Made by a program: the position numbers and the translations under genes
The notes under the pieces: generated by a model
What the model was told of the DNA's origin: nothing
The model's database searches: none
What the model saw: only the letters and a program-made list of their open reading frames with translations
Part shown: one piece after another, positions 23,112-29,951 of the stretch
Layout of the letters: every line of letters begins with the position of its first letter
Numbering within the stretch: the stretch's first letter is position 1
Origin: Tersicoccus solisilvae
Lineage (GTDB): Bacteria; Actinomycetota; Actinomycetes; Actinomycetales; Micrococcaceae
DNA: 64,000 nucleotides
Reading direction: 5' to 3'
Assembly (NCBI RefSeq): GCF_014643255.1
Contig: NZ_BMJI01000001.1
Span: 434,001-498,000 of the forward strand

Positions 23112-23894
23112 ATGGCCGCAGGCCTGAGCCTGAAGGACGTCACCCTGCAGTTCGGCGGTGTGAAGGTCCTCAACGGGGTCAGCTTCGACGTGGAGCCCGG
23201 CGTGATCGTCGGCCTCGTGGGTCCGAACGGCGCGGGCAAGACGTCCCTGTTCAACTGCATCAGCGGGCACTACCACCCCACCTCCGGGTCGGTCACCATC
23301 GACGGCACGGAGGTGGTGGGGAGTCCGCCGTCGCGGCTGGCACGGCTGGGGCTCTCCCGCACCTTCCAGCATCCCGCGCTGCGGCTGGAGGCCACGGTCC
23401 TGGACAACGTCATGCTCGGTGCGCACACCCGGCTGCCCGGCGGACCGGTCTCGTGGGCGCTCGGGCTGCCCGGCACCGCGCGTGCGGAGCGGGAGGCCCG
23501 GGCGGAGGCACTCGCGATGCTCGAGGACGCCGGACTCGGCTGGGCGGCGCACGTGCCCGCTGACGAGCTCTCCCACGGCCTGCACAAGGGCATCGAACTG
23601 TGGCGGGCGCTGCTGTCCCGGCCCTCGCTGCTGCTGCTCGACGAACCGGCGGCCGGTCTCTCCCACGGCGAGGTGGAGGCGCTGATCACGAGCGTGCGAC
23701 GGATCCGGGACGAGCGGGACACCACCGTGGTGATCGTGGAGCACCACATGGGGTTGATCTCCGCGCTCACCGACCGCGTCGTCGTGCTGGACCACGGCAG
23801 CAAGCTGATGGAGGGCACCGCGGCGCAGGCGCAGGCGGACCCCCGGGTGATCGAGGCCTACATCGGGAAGGACGCGGCCGATGACGCTGCTTGA
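23112..23894 (+). CDS. LivG-type ABC ATP-binding protein
   Basis: 260 residues. Walker A GPNGAGKT, Walker B LLLLDEPA, H-loop VEHHMG. The signature motif reads LSHGLHKGIELWRAL in place of LSYGQQRRLEIARAL, the usual LivG form; the atypical loop is noteworthy. One of two ATPases of a HAAT (branched-chain amino acid type) importer. Start ATG 23112 with GGAGG about 11 bases upstream. It overlaps the next gene by 14 bases. In this setting the cargo is probably an aromatic acid, since HAAT systems also import aromatics such as p-coumarate. Confidence 0.9.
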   Translation: MAAGLSLKDVTLQFGGVKVLNGVSFDVEPGVIVGLVGPNGAGKTSLFNCISGHYHPTSGSVTIDGTEVVGSPPSRLARLGLSRTFQHPALRLEATVLDNVMLGAHTRLPGGPVSWALGLPGTARAEREARAEALAMLEDAGLGWAAHVPADELSHGLHKGIELWRALLSRPSLLLLDEPAAGLSHGEVEALITSVRRIRDERDTTVVIVEHHMGLISALTDRVVVLDHGSKLMEGTAAQAQADPRVIEAYIGKDAADDAA

Positions 23895-24591
23895 GCTCGA
23901 CGGGGTCACGGCGTCGTACGGACCGGTCCAGGTGCTCGAGGGCATCTCCCTGTCCGTGCCCGAGGGCGGCGCCGTCGGGGTGCTCGGCGCCAACGGCGCG
24001 GGCAAGACGACCACGCTGCGGGCGATCAGCGGCGCCGTCCGGACCGGCGGGACGCTGCGCTTCGACGGCCGGGACATCAAGGGGCTGCGCCCCGAGCAGG
24101 TCGCGGCCCTGGGCATCGCGCACGTCCCCGAGGGGCGCGGCACGCTCGGGCAGTTGACCGTGCGGGAGAACCTCGCGGTGGGCGCCTACCGCCGCCGGGA
24201 TCGCCGTGCGATCGCCGAGGACGTCGACTACTGCCTCGACCTCTTCCCCCAGCTGCAGGAGCGGGTCGGATCGCGCGCGGCCGCCCTCTCCGGTGGGGAG
24301 CAGCAGATGCTCGCGGTGGGGCGGGCGTTCATGGCCCGGCCGCGGCTGCTGCTGCTCGACGAGGCGTCCCTGGGGCTGGCCCCGGGCACCGCGAAGACCG
24401 TGTACGCGGCCATCCGCCGGCTGCGCGTCGAGTCGGGCATCGCGATGCTCGTCGTCGAGCAGAACGCCAACCTCGCGTTCACGCTCGTCGACACCGCGAC
24501 CGTGCTCGAGACCGGCCGGAGCGTGCTGACCGGGACCTCGGCCGAGCTGGCGGGCAAGGACGAGATCCGCCGCGCCTACCTGGGGGGCTGA
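23881..24591 (+). CDS. LivF-type ABC ATP-binding protein
   Basis: 236 residues, the typical LivF length. Walker A GANGAGKTT, Q-loop PEGRGTLGQLTVRENL, signature LSGGEQQMLAVGRA, Walker B LLLLDEASLGL and H-loop VEQNANLAF are all intact. It pairs with the LivG-like subunit on the cytoplasmic face of the importer. Starts inside the end of the preceding gene, so the two are coupled, and ends 4 bases before the first permease gene. Confidence 0.95.
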   Translation: MTLLELDGVTASYGPVQVLEGISLSVPEGGAVGVLGANGAGKTTTLRAISGAVRTGGTLRFDGRDIKGLRPEQVAALGIAHVPEGRGTLGQLTVRENLAVGAYRRRDRRAIAEDVDYCLDLFPQLQERVGSRAAALSGGEQQMLAVGRAFMARPRLLLLDEASLGLAPGTAKTVYAAIRRLRVESGIAMLVVEQNANLAFTLVDTATVLETGRSVLTGTSAELAGKDEIRRAYLGG

Positions 24592-24595
24592 CCAC

Positions 24596-25477
24596 ATGGG
24601 AACCTTCATCCAGCTCGTGATCGACGGTCTGTCCACCGGGTCGATCTACGCGGCCCTCGCCCTGGCCATCGTGCTCGTCAACCAGGCGACCGGCCTGATC
24701 AACTTCGCGCAGGGCGGCCTGGCCGTGCTCAGCGCGTACGTCGCCTATGCCTGCCTGGGTGCCGGCGTCCCGCTGCTGGTCGCGGTGCTGATCGCCGTCG
24801 CGCTCTCCTTCGTCCTCGGCGGGCTGATCGAGCGCTTCTTGATCCGGCGGTTCGAGGGCGGGGACCCGGACACGGCGGTCGTCGTCACCATCGGCCTGCT
24901 CACGCTCGTCACCGGGATCACGGCGGTGATCTGGGGATACAACAACCTGCAGTTCCCGTCCCTGTTCCCGCTGACCAGCGTGAACCTGCTCGGCGCCGTG
25001 GTCAGCGTCCGGTCGCTGGCGACGACGGCGACGATCGTGGCCATCATGGCGATCCTGCAGGTGCTCTTCATGAAGACGAAGCTGGGCCTCGCCCTGCGGG
25101 CCGTCGCCGACAACCCGCGGTCCTCCGCCCTGTCCGGGCTGCCGGTCGGGCGGCTGCTGATGGTCGGGTGGGGACTCGCGGCGGCGCTCGGCGCCGTCGC
25201 CGGGGCCCTGGTCGCGCCCCAGCTGACCCTCACGCCCGGCATGCTCGACGGGGCGCTCGTCTACGCGCTCGCCGCCGTCATCCTCGGCGGGCTCGACAGC
25301 CCGATCGGCGCGGTCGTCGCCGCGTGGGCGATCGGTGTGCTGGAGAACCTGGTGGCGGTGTACGTGCCGCTCATCGGGCACGACCTCAAGATCGCCGTGC
25401 CGTTCGTGCTGATCGTCATCATCCTGGTCATCCGCCCCCAGGGCCTGTTCGGCCGGAAAGTCGTGGTGCGCGTCTAG
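24596..25477 (+). CDS. LivH-type ABC permease
   Basis: 293 residues with about 8 hydrophobic helices. The N-terminal GLSTGSIYAALALAIVLVNQATGLINFAQGG is the LivH hallmark, and the coupling loop ALRAVADNPRSSALSGLPVGRL contacts the ATPases. Ends directly at the LivM start. Membrane channel half of the importer. Confidence 0.95.
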   Translation: MGTFIQLVIDGLSTGSIYAALALAIVLVNQATGLINFAQGGLAVLSAYVAYACLGAGVPLLVAVLIAVALSFVLGGLIERFLIRRFEGGDPDTAVVVTIGLLTLVTGITAVIWGYNNLQFPSLFPLTSVNLLGAVVSVRSLATTATIVAIMAILQVLFMKTKLGLALRAVADNPRSSALSGLPVGRLLMVGWGLAAALGAVAGALVAPQLTLTPGMLDGALVYALAAVILGGLDSPIGAVVAAWAIGVLENLVAVYVPLIGHDLKIAVPFVLIVIILVIRPQGLFGRKVVVRV

Positions 25478-26581
25478 ATGAGCACAGTGACCCGTTCCTC
25501 AACGTCGCGGACCTCCCTGCTGGCCAGCCGGCCGGTACGGGTGGGGTTGCTGGTCCTCGCCGCCGTCGTCCTCGTGGTGCTGCCCCTGCTGCTGCCGCCG
25601 CTGGGCAACCAGACCCTGGTGCGGATCGGCGTGTACGCGGTGGCCATCCTCGGCCTGAACATCGTGATGGGCTACACCGGGCAGGTCAATCTCGGGCAGA
25701 TCTTCTTCGTCGGGCTCGGTGCCTACGTCACCGCGTACGGCGTGATGCACGACTGGAACATCCTGCTCGTCCTCGTGGCGGCCTGCGTGATCCCCGGCGC
25801 CGTGGGGCTGCTGGTGGCGCTCGCGGCCGCCCGGCTCGGCGGTCTGGCGATCGCCATGGTCACCATCGCCCTGCCCATCATCGGCGTCCCCCTGGCCAAG
25901 CGCCTGGACGAGTTCACCGGCGGCTCCCAGGGCGTCTCGGCCATCTTCTCCAACGCTCCTGACTGGTCCGGCCTGTTCAACGACCAGTGGCAGTACTACA
26001 TCGTCCTCGTCGTCGCCGCGGTCGGCTTCGCGCTGGCCGCGAAGCTGGTGCGCGGCAAGTACGGCCGCGCGTTCAGCGTCGTCAAGAACAACGAGTCCGT
26101 CGCGGCGGCCATGGGCGTCTCCCCGTACTGGACCAAGGTGCTCGCGTTCACCATCGCCTCGATCTTCGGCGGGGCCAGCGGATTCCTCTACATCGCGGCC
26201 GTGCAGTACACCTCGCCGGAGACGCTGAGCTTCGGCCACTCGATCGCCCTGCTGGCCGCCATGGTGATCGGCGGGGCCGGCAGCATCGCGGGGTCCCTGA
26301 TCGGCGGGGCCTACTACGTGCTCGTCCCCCAGCTGACCAACGCCGTCGACCCCAACCTGACGACCGTGAGCCAGGGCGTGCTGCTGCTCGCGGTGCTCTT
26401 CCTGCTGCCCGGCGGGCTGGTCAGCCTGCCCCGCACGATCCGCCGCGCCCTGCGCCGACGGGGCGGCGACCACCGTTCACCGACCGGCCCGGCTCCGGGC
26501 GACACCCCGAACCCTCCCGCGCGCGATCCGATGACGGAGGACGCGCCGGAGACCACCCCCACGAGAGAGGCAAGACCATGA
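25478..26581 (+). CDS. LivM-type ABC permease
   Basis: 367 residues, about 8-9 helices, with the LivM motifs LNIVMGYTGQVNLGQIFFVGLGAY and the coupling segment FSVVKNNESVAAAMGVSPYWTKVLAF. It has a charged hydrophilic tail (RRRGGDHRSPTGP onwards). The start codon follows the LivH stop without a gap, and its stop overlaps the ATG of the binding-protein gene by 4 bases. Partner of LivH in the membrane. Confidence 0.94.
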   Translation: MSTVTRSSTSRTSLLASRPVRVGLLVLAAVVLVVLPLLLPPLGNQTLVRIGVYAVAILGLNIVMGYTGQVNLGQIFFVGLGAYVTAYGVMHDWNILLVLVAACVIPGAVGLLVALAAARLGGLAIAMVTIALPIIGVPLAKRLDEFTGGSQGVSAIFSNAPDWSGLFNDQWQYYIVLVVAAVGFALAAKLVRGKYGRAFSVVKNNESVAAAMGVSPYWTKVLAFTIASIFGGASGFLYIAAVQYTSPETLSFGHSIALLAAMVIGGAGSIAGSLIGGAYYVLVPQLTNAVDPNLTTVSQGVLLLAVLFLLPGGLVSLPRTIRRALRRRGGDHRSPTGPAPGDTPNPPARDPMTEDAPETTPTREARP

Positions 26582-27843
26582 CCGTTCGGAAAGGCACCCG
26601 CGGAGCGCCGCGCGTCGGATGGGTCGGCGCCGTCGCCGTCGCGTCGGTCCTCGCGCTCTCCCTGACGGGCTGCCGTGGCAGCGCCCAGAGCGGCGGATCC
26701 GCGGCAGCGCCGGGCATCACCGACACGACCATCACGCTCGGCATCACGACCCCCCTCAGCGGCGCCACCGCCGGCCCGGGCACCTGCACCGTCGCCGGTG
26801 TCAAGGCCTACTTCGGGGCGAAGAACGCCGACGGTGGAGTGAAGTTCGGGGACGGCAAGACCCGCAAGGTCGAGATCAAGACCTACGACGACGCGTACGA
26901 CCCGCAGAAGTCTCTGGCGAACTTCCAGCAGATGACCTCCGACGGGGTGTTCGCCGAGACCTCGGGCCTGGGCACCCCCACCAACCGGGCATTCCGGGAG
27001 GCGGCCATCAGCCAGAAGGTGCCGCAGGCGCTGGTGATGACCGGTGACCCGCTGTTCAGCAACCGGCAGGAGAGCCCGTGGCAGCTCGGCCTGGTGCCGA
27101 TCTACCAGAACGAGGGCGCCGCATTCGGCAAGCTGCTCGCGGACTCGGGCGGCTCGCACAAGGTGGCGATCCTGTCCCAGAACGACGACTACGGCAAGGG
27201 CTACGTCGCCGGCTTCAAGGACGCCGTCAAGGGCGCGTCGGGCATCAAGGTCGTGGGGGAGCAGACCTACGAGGCCACCGACACCTCGGTCGACGCGCAG
27301 ATCACGCAGCTCGCCTCGTCCGGCGCTGACGTGTTCGTCAACGCCATGTCGGTGACCCCGCTGACGATCTCGGCGCTGCAGAAGGCGCAGCAGATCGGCT
27401 GGAAGCCGAGCTGGTTCCTGCCGTCGAACACGTCGAGCCCGACGGCCATCCTCGAGCCCGGCAAGGCCGGCGCCTACCCGGGCATCTACTCCGTCTCGTT
27501 CGCGAAGGCTCCGCAGAGCCCGGCGTTCGCGAAGGACGCCGACGTCGTGAAGTTCCTCGCGGACCTGAAGCAGTACGGCGACTACAAGGACACCCCGGCG
27601 TTCCCGCACTGCATGTGGAGCTACATCTCCGGGGCGACGCTGGAGAAGGCGTTCTCGACGATGACGGAGCCGACGCGGGACAGCTTCATGTCGGCGCTGA
27701 AGAACATCAAGGGCTTCCAGGCCCCGCTGATGCTCGAGGGCACCCAGGTGGACACCACCGTCGACGGCCAGCCGGCCATCTCCTCGGTGGTCGTCCAGAA
27801 ATACAACGGCAAGGGCTACGCCACGGCGGAGAAGTTCGGCTGA
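26578..27843 (+). CDS. LivK-type substrate-binding lipoprotein
   Basis: 421 residues. A lipoprotein signal (GAVAVASVLALSLTGC, lipobox LTGC with Cys at about residue 32) is followed by a type I periplasmic-binding fold: ITLGITTPLSGATA, then VKAYFGAKNADGGVKFGDGKTRKV, and QNDDYGKGYVAGF in the second lobe. In HAAT receptors this family binds branched-chain amino acids, amides or aromatic carboxylates. Its location beside three aryl demethylase genes suggests an aromatic or phenolic acid ligand; the binding residues cannot be read with certainty. Last gene of the importer operon, followed by a strong hairpin. Confidence 0.92.
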   Translation: MTVRKGTRGAPRVGWVGAVAVASVLALSLTGCRGSAQSGGSAAAPGITDTTITLGITTPLSGATAGPGTCTVAGVKAYFGAKNADGGVKFGDGKTRKVEIKTYDDAYDPQKSLANFQQMTSDGVFAETSGLGTPTNRAFREAAISQKVPQALVMTGDPLFSNRQESPWQLGLVPIYQNEGAAFGKLLADSGGSHKVAILSQNDDYGKGYVAGFKDAVKGASGIKVVGEQTYEATDTSVDAQITQLASSGADVFVNAMSVTPLTISALQKAQQIGWKPSWFLPSNTSSPTAILEPGKAGAYPGIYSVSFAKAPQSPAFAKDADVVKFLADLKQYGDYKDTPAFPHCMWSYISGATLEKAFSTMTEPTRDSFMSALKNIKGFQAPLMLEGTQVDTTVDGQPAISSVVVQKYNGKGYATAEKFG

Positions 27844-27890
27844 GTCGCCCGCGCCCCGGCCCGCTCGGCGGGCGGGGCGTTCGGTCGGCA

Positions 27891-27924
27891 CAGGAGCCCG
27901 GACCCTCGTGGGTCCGGGCTCCTG
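27891..27924. terminator. Bidirectional terminator after the importer
   Basis: A perfect 15-bp stem (27891-27905 with 27910-27924) and TCGT loop between the convergent binding-protein and PIN-domain genes. Confidence 0.8.
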
Positions 27925-27948
27925 TCGCGTGCGGGGGCAGCCTGTGCG

Positions 27949-28365
27949 TCAGCGGCAGAGCTCGTCGTACGTCCGGACCTCGATCAGGGCGGCCGCCGCT
28001 GCCGCGATCCGCTCGTCCCCGGCCACCAGGCAGTCGGCCTGCAGGGTGGCGACGGCGATGTACTCGGCCGGCGCGGTGTCGTCCCAGCCGAGCTGCTCCG
28101 CGATCCTCCACGCCACCGCGCGGGAGACGCGGTCTCCGAGCAGGCGCATTCTCAGCGCGGCGACCCCGTCCAGTTGCGCCCGCGCCGCCTTCGCGTCCAG
28201 AGAGCCAGCACGCGCCTCGGAGTACAGGATCGAGAGGACATGACTGCGCAGGACGGCCGGTCCGACGAGCGGGCGCCGGGCGCCGAGGTCCGGGTGCTCC
28301 CGGACGAGACGCAGAGCGGTCACGGCGTCGATGGCGAAGCGGGTCTCGCTGCTGGAACCGGCCAT
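27949..28365 (-). CDS. PIN-domain (VapC-like) protein
   Basis: 138 residues from ATG 28365 (MAGSSSETRFAIDAVTALRL). The pattern FAIDAVTAL at the N-terminus gives the first PIN aspartate (Asp13), and PAEYIAVATLQADCLVAGDERI near the C-terminus carries the later acidic positions, so it is probably a Mg-dependent RNase of VapC type. The frame continues upstream through the tRNA gene, but that part is not coding. No antitoxin-like gene is found directly upstream; only 13 codons are open there. It may be an orphan toxin or a non-TA PIN nuclease. Confidence 0.75.
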   Translation of the reverse strand: MAGSSSETRFAIDAVTALRLVREHPDLGARRPLVGPAVLRSHVLSILYSEARAGSLDAKAARAQLDGVAALRMRLLGDRVSRAVAWRIAEQLGWDDTAPAEYIAVATLQADCLVAGDERIAAAAAALIEVRTYDELCR

Positions 28366-28442
28366 GAGCCCAGCCAACCTCAGCTCGACGGTGTTGTCAC
28401 GTGCGTGGGAGCAGCCGTCCGGCGCGACCGCCGGACATGACA

Positions 28443-28476
28443 AAGGCCCGAACCCACAACCGTGGGTTCGGGCCTT
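28443..28476 (-). terminator. Terminator after tRNA-Pro
   Basis: A perfect 15-bp stem (28443-28457 with 28462-28476), 4-base loop, then TTTG on the transcribed minus strand, 22 bases after the tRNA 3' end. Confidence 0.8.
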
Positions 28477-28498
28477 GCCGATGTCCTGAGACATCACA

Positions 28499-28575
28499 TG
28501 GTCGGGGTGACAGGATTTGAACCTGCGGCCTCGTCGTCCCGAACGACGCGCGCTACCAAGCTGCGCCACACCCCG
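28499..28575 (-). tRNA. tRNA-Pro (anticodon CGG)
   Basis: 77 bases including an encoded CCA (28501-28499). The acceptor arm CGGGGTG (28575-28569) pairs with CACCCCG (28509-28503). The anticodon stem-loop CGTCG-TTCGGGA-CGACG gives anticodon CGG, and the T-loop is GGTTCAAATCC. Perfect cloverleaf. Not disrupted by, or next to, any integrase gene. Confidence 0.97.
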
Positions 28576-28607
28576 CGGGGGCCGGTGAAGGACCGGCCAA
28601 CGCAACT

Positions 28608-28613
28608 TGTCAA
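28608..28613 (-). promoter_or_regulatory. -35 box of tRNA-Pro
   Basis: TTGACA on the minus strand, 33 bases before the tRNA 5' end. The -10 at the right distance (CTTCAC) is poor. Confidence 0.45.
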
Positions 28614-28682
28614 GGATAGCGGACGAGGGCCCCGATCCCGAAACCGGCGAGCGGTGCGGCGATCGCGGTGCCCGGAGACGGA

Positions 28683-28715
28683 CGTGGGCCCGGCACGTCA
28701 GGTGCCGGGCCCACG
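28683..28715. terminator. 14-bp hairpin in the tRNA-phosphoesterase gap
   Basis: Perfect arms 28683-28696 and 28702-28715 around a 5-base loop. It has no T-run on either strand; a terminator is the simplest reading. Confidence 0.55.
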
Positions 28716-28884
28716 CGGCGCAGGTCGCCGTGCGCGGTGCGAATCTGGGGTAAGCACCGATCACGGCCCGGGCGCCGACGGCAGATCCGCCCCACAGCCA
28801 GCCAGGGGGAACGGTTGGGTGTGCTGCGGGCGGAGGCCGTCAGGTGGATCAACGCTGATCCGGCTCGAATCTATCCCGATCACG

Positions 28885-28926
28885 CCGATCACGTCGATGG
28901 GCAGAACTACCCATCGACGCGATCGG
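28885..28926 (-). terminator. Terminator of the phosphoesterase gene
   Basis: A 10-bp perfect stem (28892-28901 with 28910-28919), extended by 6 more pairs after one mismatch, ending 5 bases beyond the phosphoesterase stop codon. Confidence 0.65.
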
Positions 28927-28931
28927 GACCG

Positions 28932-29891
28932 TCAACGGCCCGACGGGGTGAGGGTGAGGAGCACGGCCTCGGGCGGGCAGGCGAACCGGACGGGGGCGTA
29001 GAAGGACGTCCCGATCCCGGCGGACACCTCCAACCACGACTCCCGGCCCGCGACCCGCCAGCGGTGCACGCCGCGCGCCATCGACGTCGGCAGGTCCGAG
29101 TTGGTGACGAGGGCGCCGACGCCGGGCACGCAGACCTGGCCGCCGTGCGTGTGGCCGGCGAGGATCAGTCGCGCGTCGTCACGAGTGAAGGCGTCCAGCA
29201 CCCGGCGGTACGGGGCGTGGGCGACGCCGATCCGGACATGGGCGGACGCGTCCTGGTTGACGGCGCCGAGCGGGAAACCCGTGTAGCGGTCCCGGCCCAG
29301 GTGCGGGTCGTCCACACCGGAGAAGTCGAACCGGGTGCCCTTGATCGCCAGTGACTGATGCCGGTTGGCCAGCGAGATCCACCCCGCGTTGCCGAAGGCC
29401 GTGTGCAGGGCACCAGTGGGCAGCGATGTGGGCGGCTTCGGCGGCCGACCGCTCGGTCCGGAGAAGTAGGTGAACGGGTTCTTCAGCACCGGAGCAAAGT
29501 AGTCGTTGGACCCGGGCACGAAGACGCCGGGGAAACGCATCACCGGTTCGAGCGCCTCCAGCAGCGGTTCGAGGGCGTCGCGGTGGCCGAGGTTGTCACC
29601 GGTGTTCACGACGAGGTCCGGCTCGAGGCGGGCCAACGATCGGAGCCAGGAGGTCTTCAGCTTCTGCCCGGGCACCATGTGGATGTCGGAGAGGTGCAGC
29701 ACCCGCAGGCTCGGGGCGTCCGGCGGCAGGATGGGCAGGGTGGCCTCCCGCAGCTGGAAACGCTGTCGTTCGACGAACACCCCCCACCCGGCCAGCGCGA
29801 GCCCGCCGGCGACGGTGGCACCCGCGGTGAGCGCGGCGCTGGTCAGCAGGGGGGCGGCGTGCGAGCGGGAGCGTGTGCGGGTCATGGCCAT
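28932..29891 (-). CDS. Membrane-anchored metallophosphoesterase
   Basis: 319 residues. One N-terminal helix (about 14-38, signal anchor) precedes a calcineurin-like phosphoesterase domain with all metal motifs in order: LHLSDIHMVPGQ, VNTGDNLG, VPGSNDYF and AGHTHGGQ. Resembles the YkuE/Rv3683-type enzymes, which sit next to PonA2 in mycobacteria as here. The substrate is unknown; a lipid or envelope pyrophosphate is possible given the anchor. Two in-frame ATGs (29891 and 29885) are equally good. Confidence 0.93.
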   Translation of the reverse strand: MAMTRTRSRSHAAPLLTSAALTAGATVAGGLALAGWGVFVERQRFQLREATLPILPPDAPSLRVLHLSDIHMVPGQKLKTSWLRSLARLEPDLVVNTGDNLGHRDALEPLLEALEPVMRFPGVFVPGSNDYFAPVLKNPFTYFSGPSGRPPKPPTSLPTGALHTAFGNAGWISLANRHQSLAIKGTRFDFSGVDDPHLGRDRYTGFPLGAVNQDASAHVRIGVAHAPYRRVLDAFTRDDARLILAGHTHGGQVCVPGVGALVTNSDLPTSMARGVHRWRVAGRESWLEVSAGIGTSFYAPVRFACPPEAVLLTLTPSGR

Positions 29892-29951
29892 CCTGTGGTC
29901 GGGAGCGTCGGTAGGTGGGCGCGGAGGGCGACCCGGCGGGCCGCCACCGCG

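Larger units (their letters stand above)
28576..28931. other. 356-bp gap between tRNA-Pro and the phosphoesterase gene
   Basis: No gene seen. From left to right it holds the tRNA promoter region (minus-strand -35 TTGACA at 28613-28608, with only a weak -10 CTTCAC 17 bases on), a 14-bp hairpin (28683-28715) and a long hairpin next to the phosphoesterase stop (28885-28926). Confidence 0.5.

Noticed and set aside
28499-28575. tRNA-Pro as an integration site for the neighbouring catabolic cluster
   Set aside because: No integrase, no direct repeat of the tRNA 3' end was found in the window, and base composition does not change at this point.
27949-28764. A 271-residue extended form of the PIN protein
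   Set aside because: The extra N-terminal part translates the tRNA-Pro gene and its terminator.
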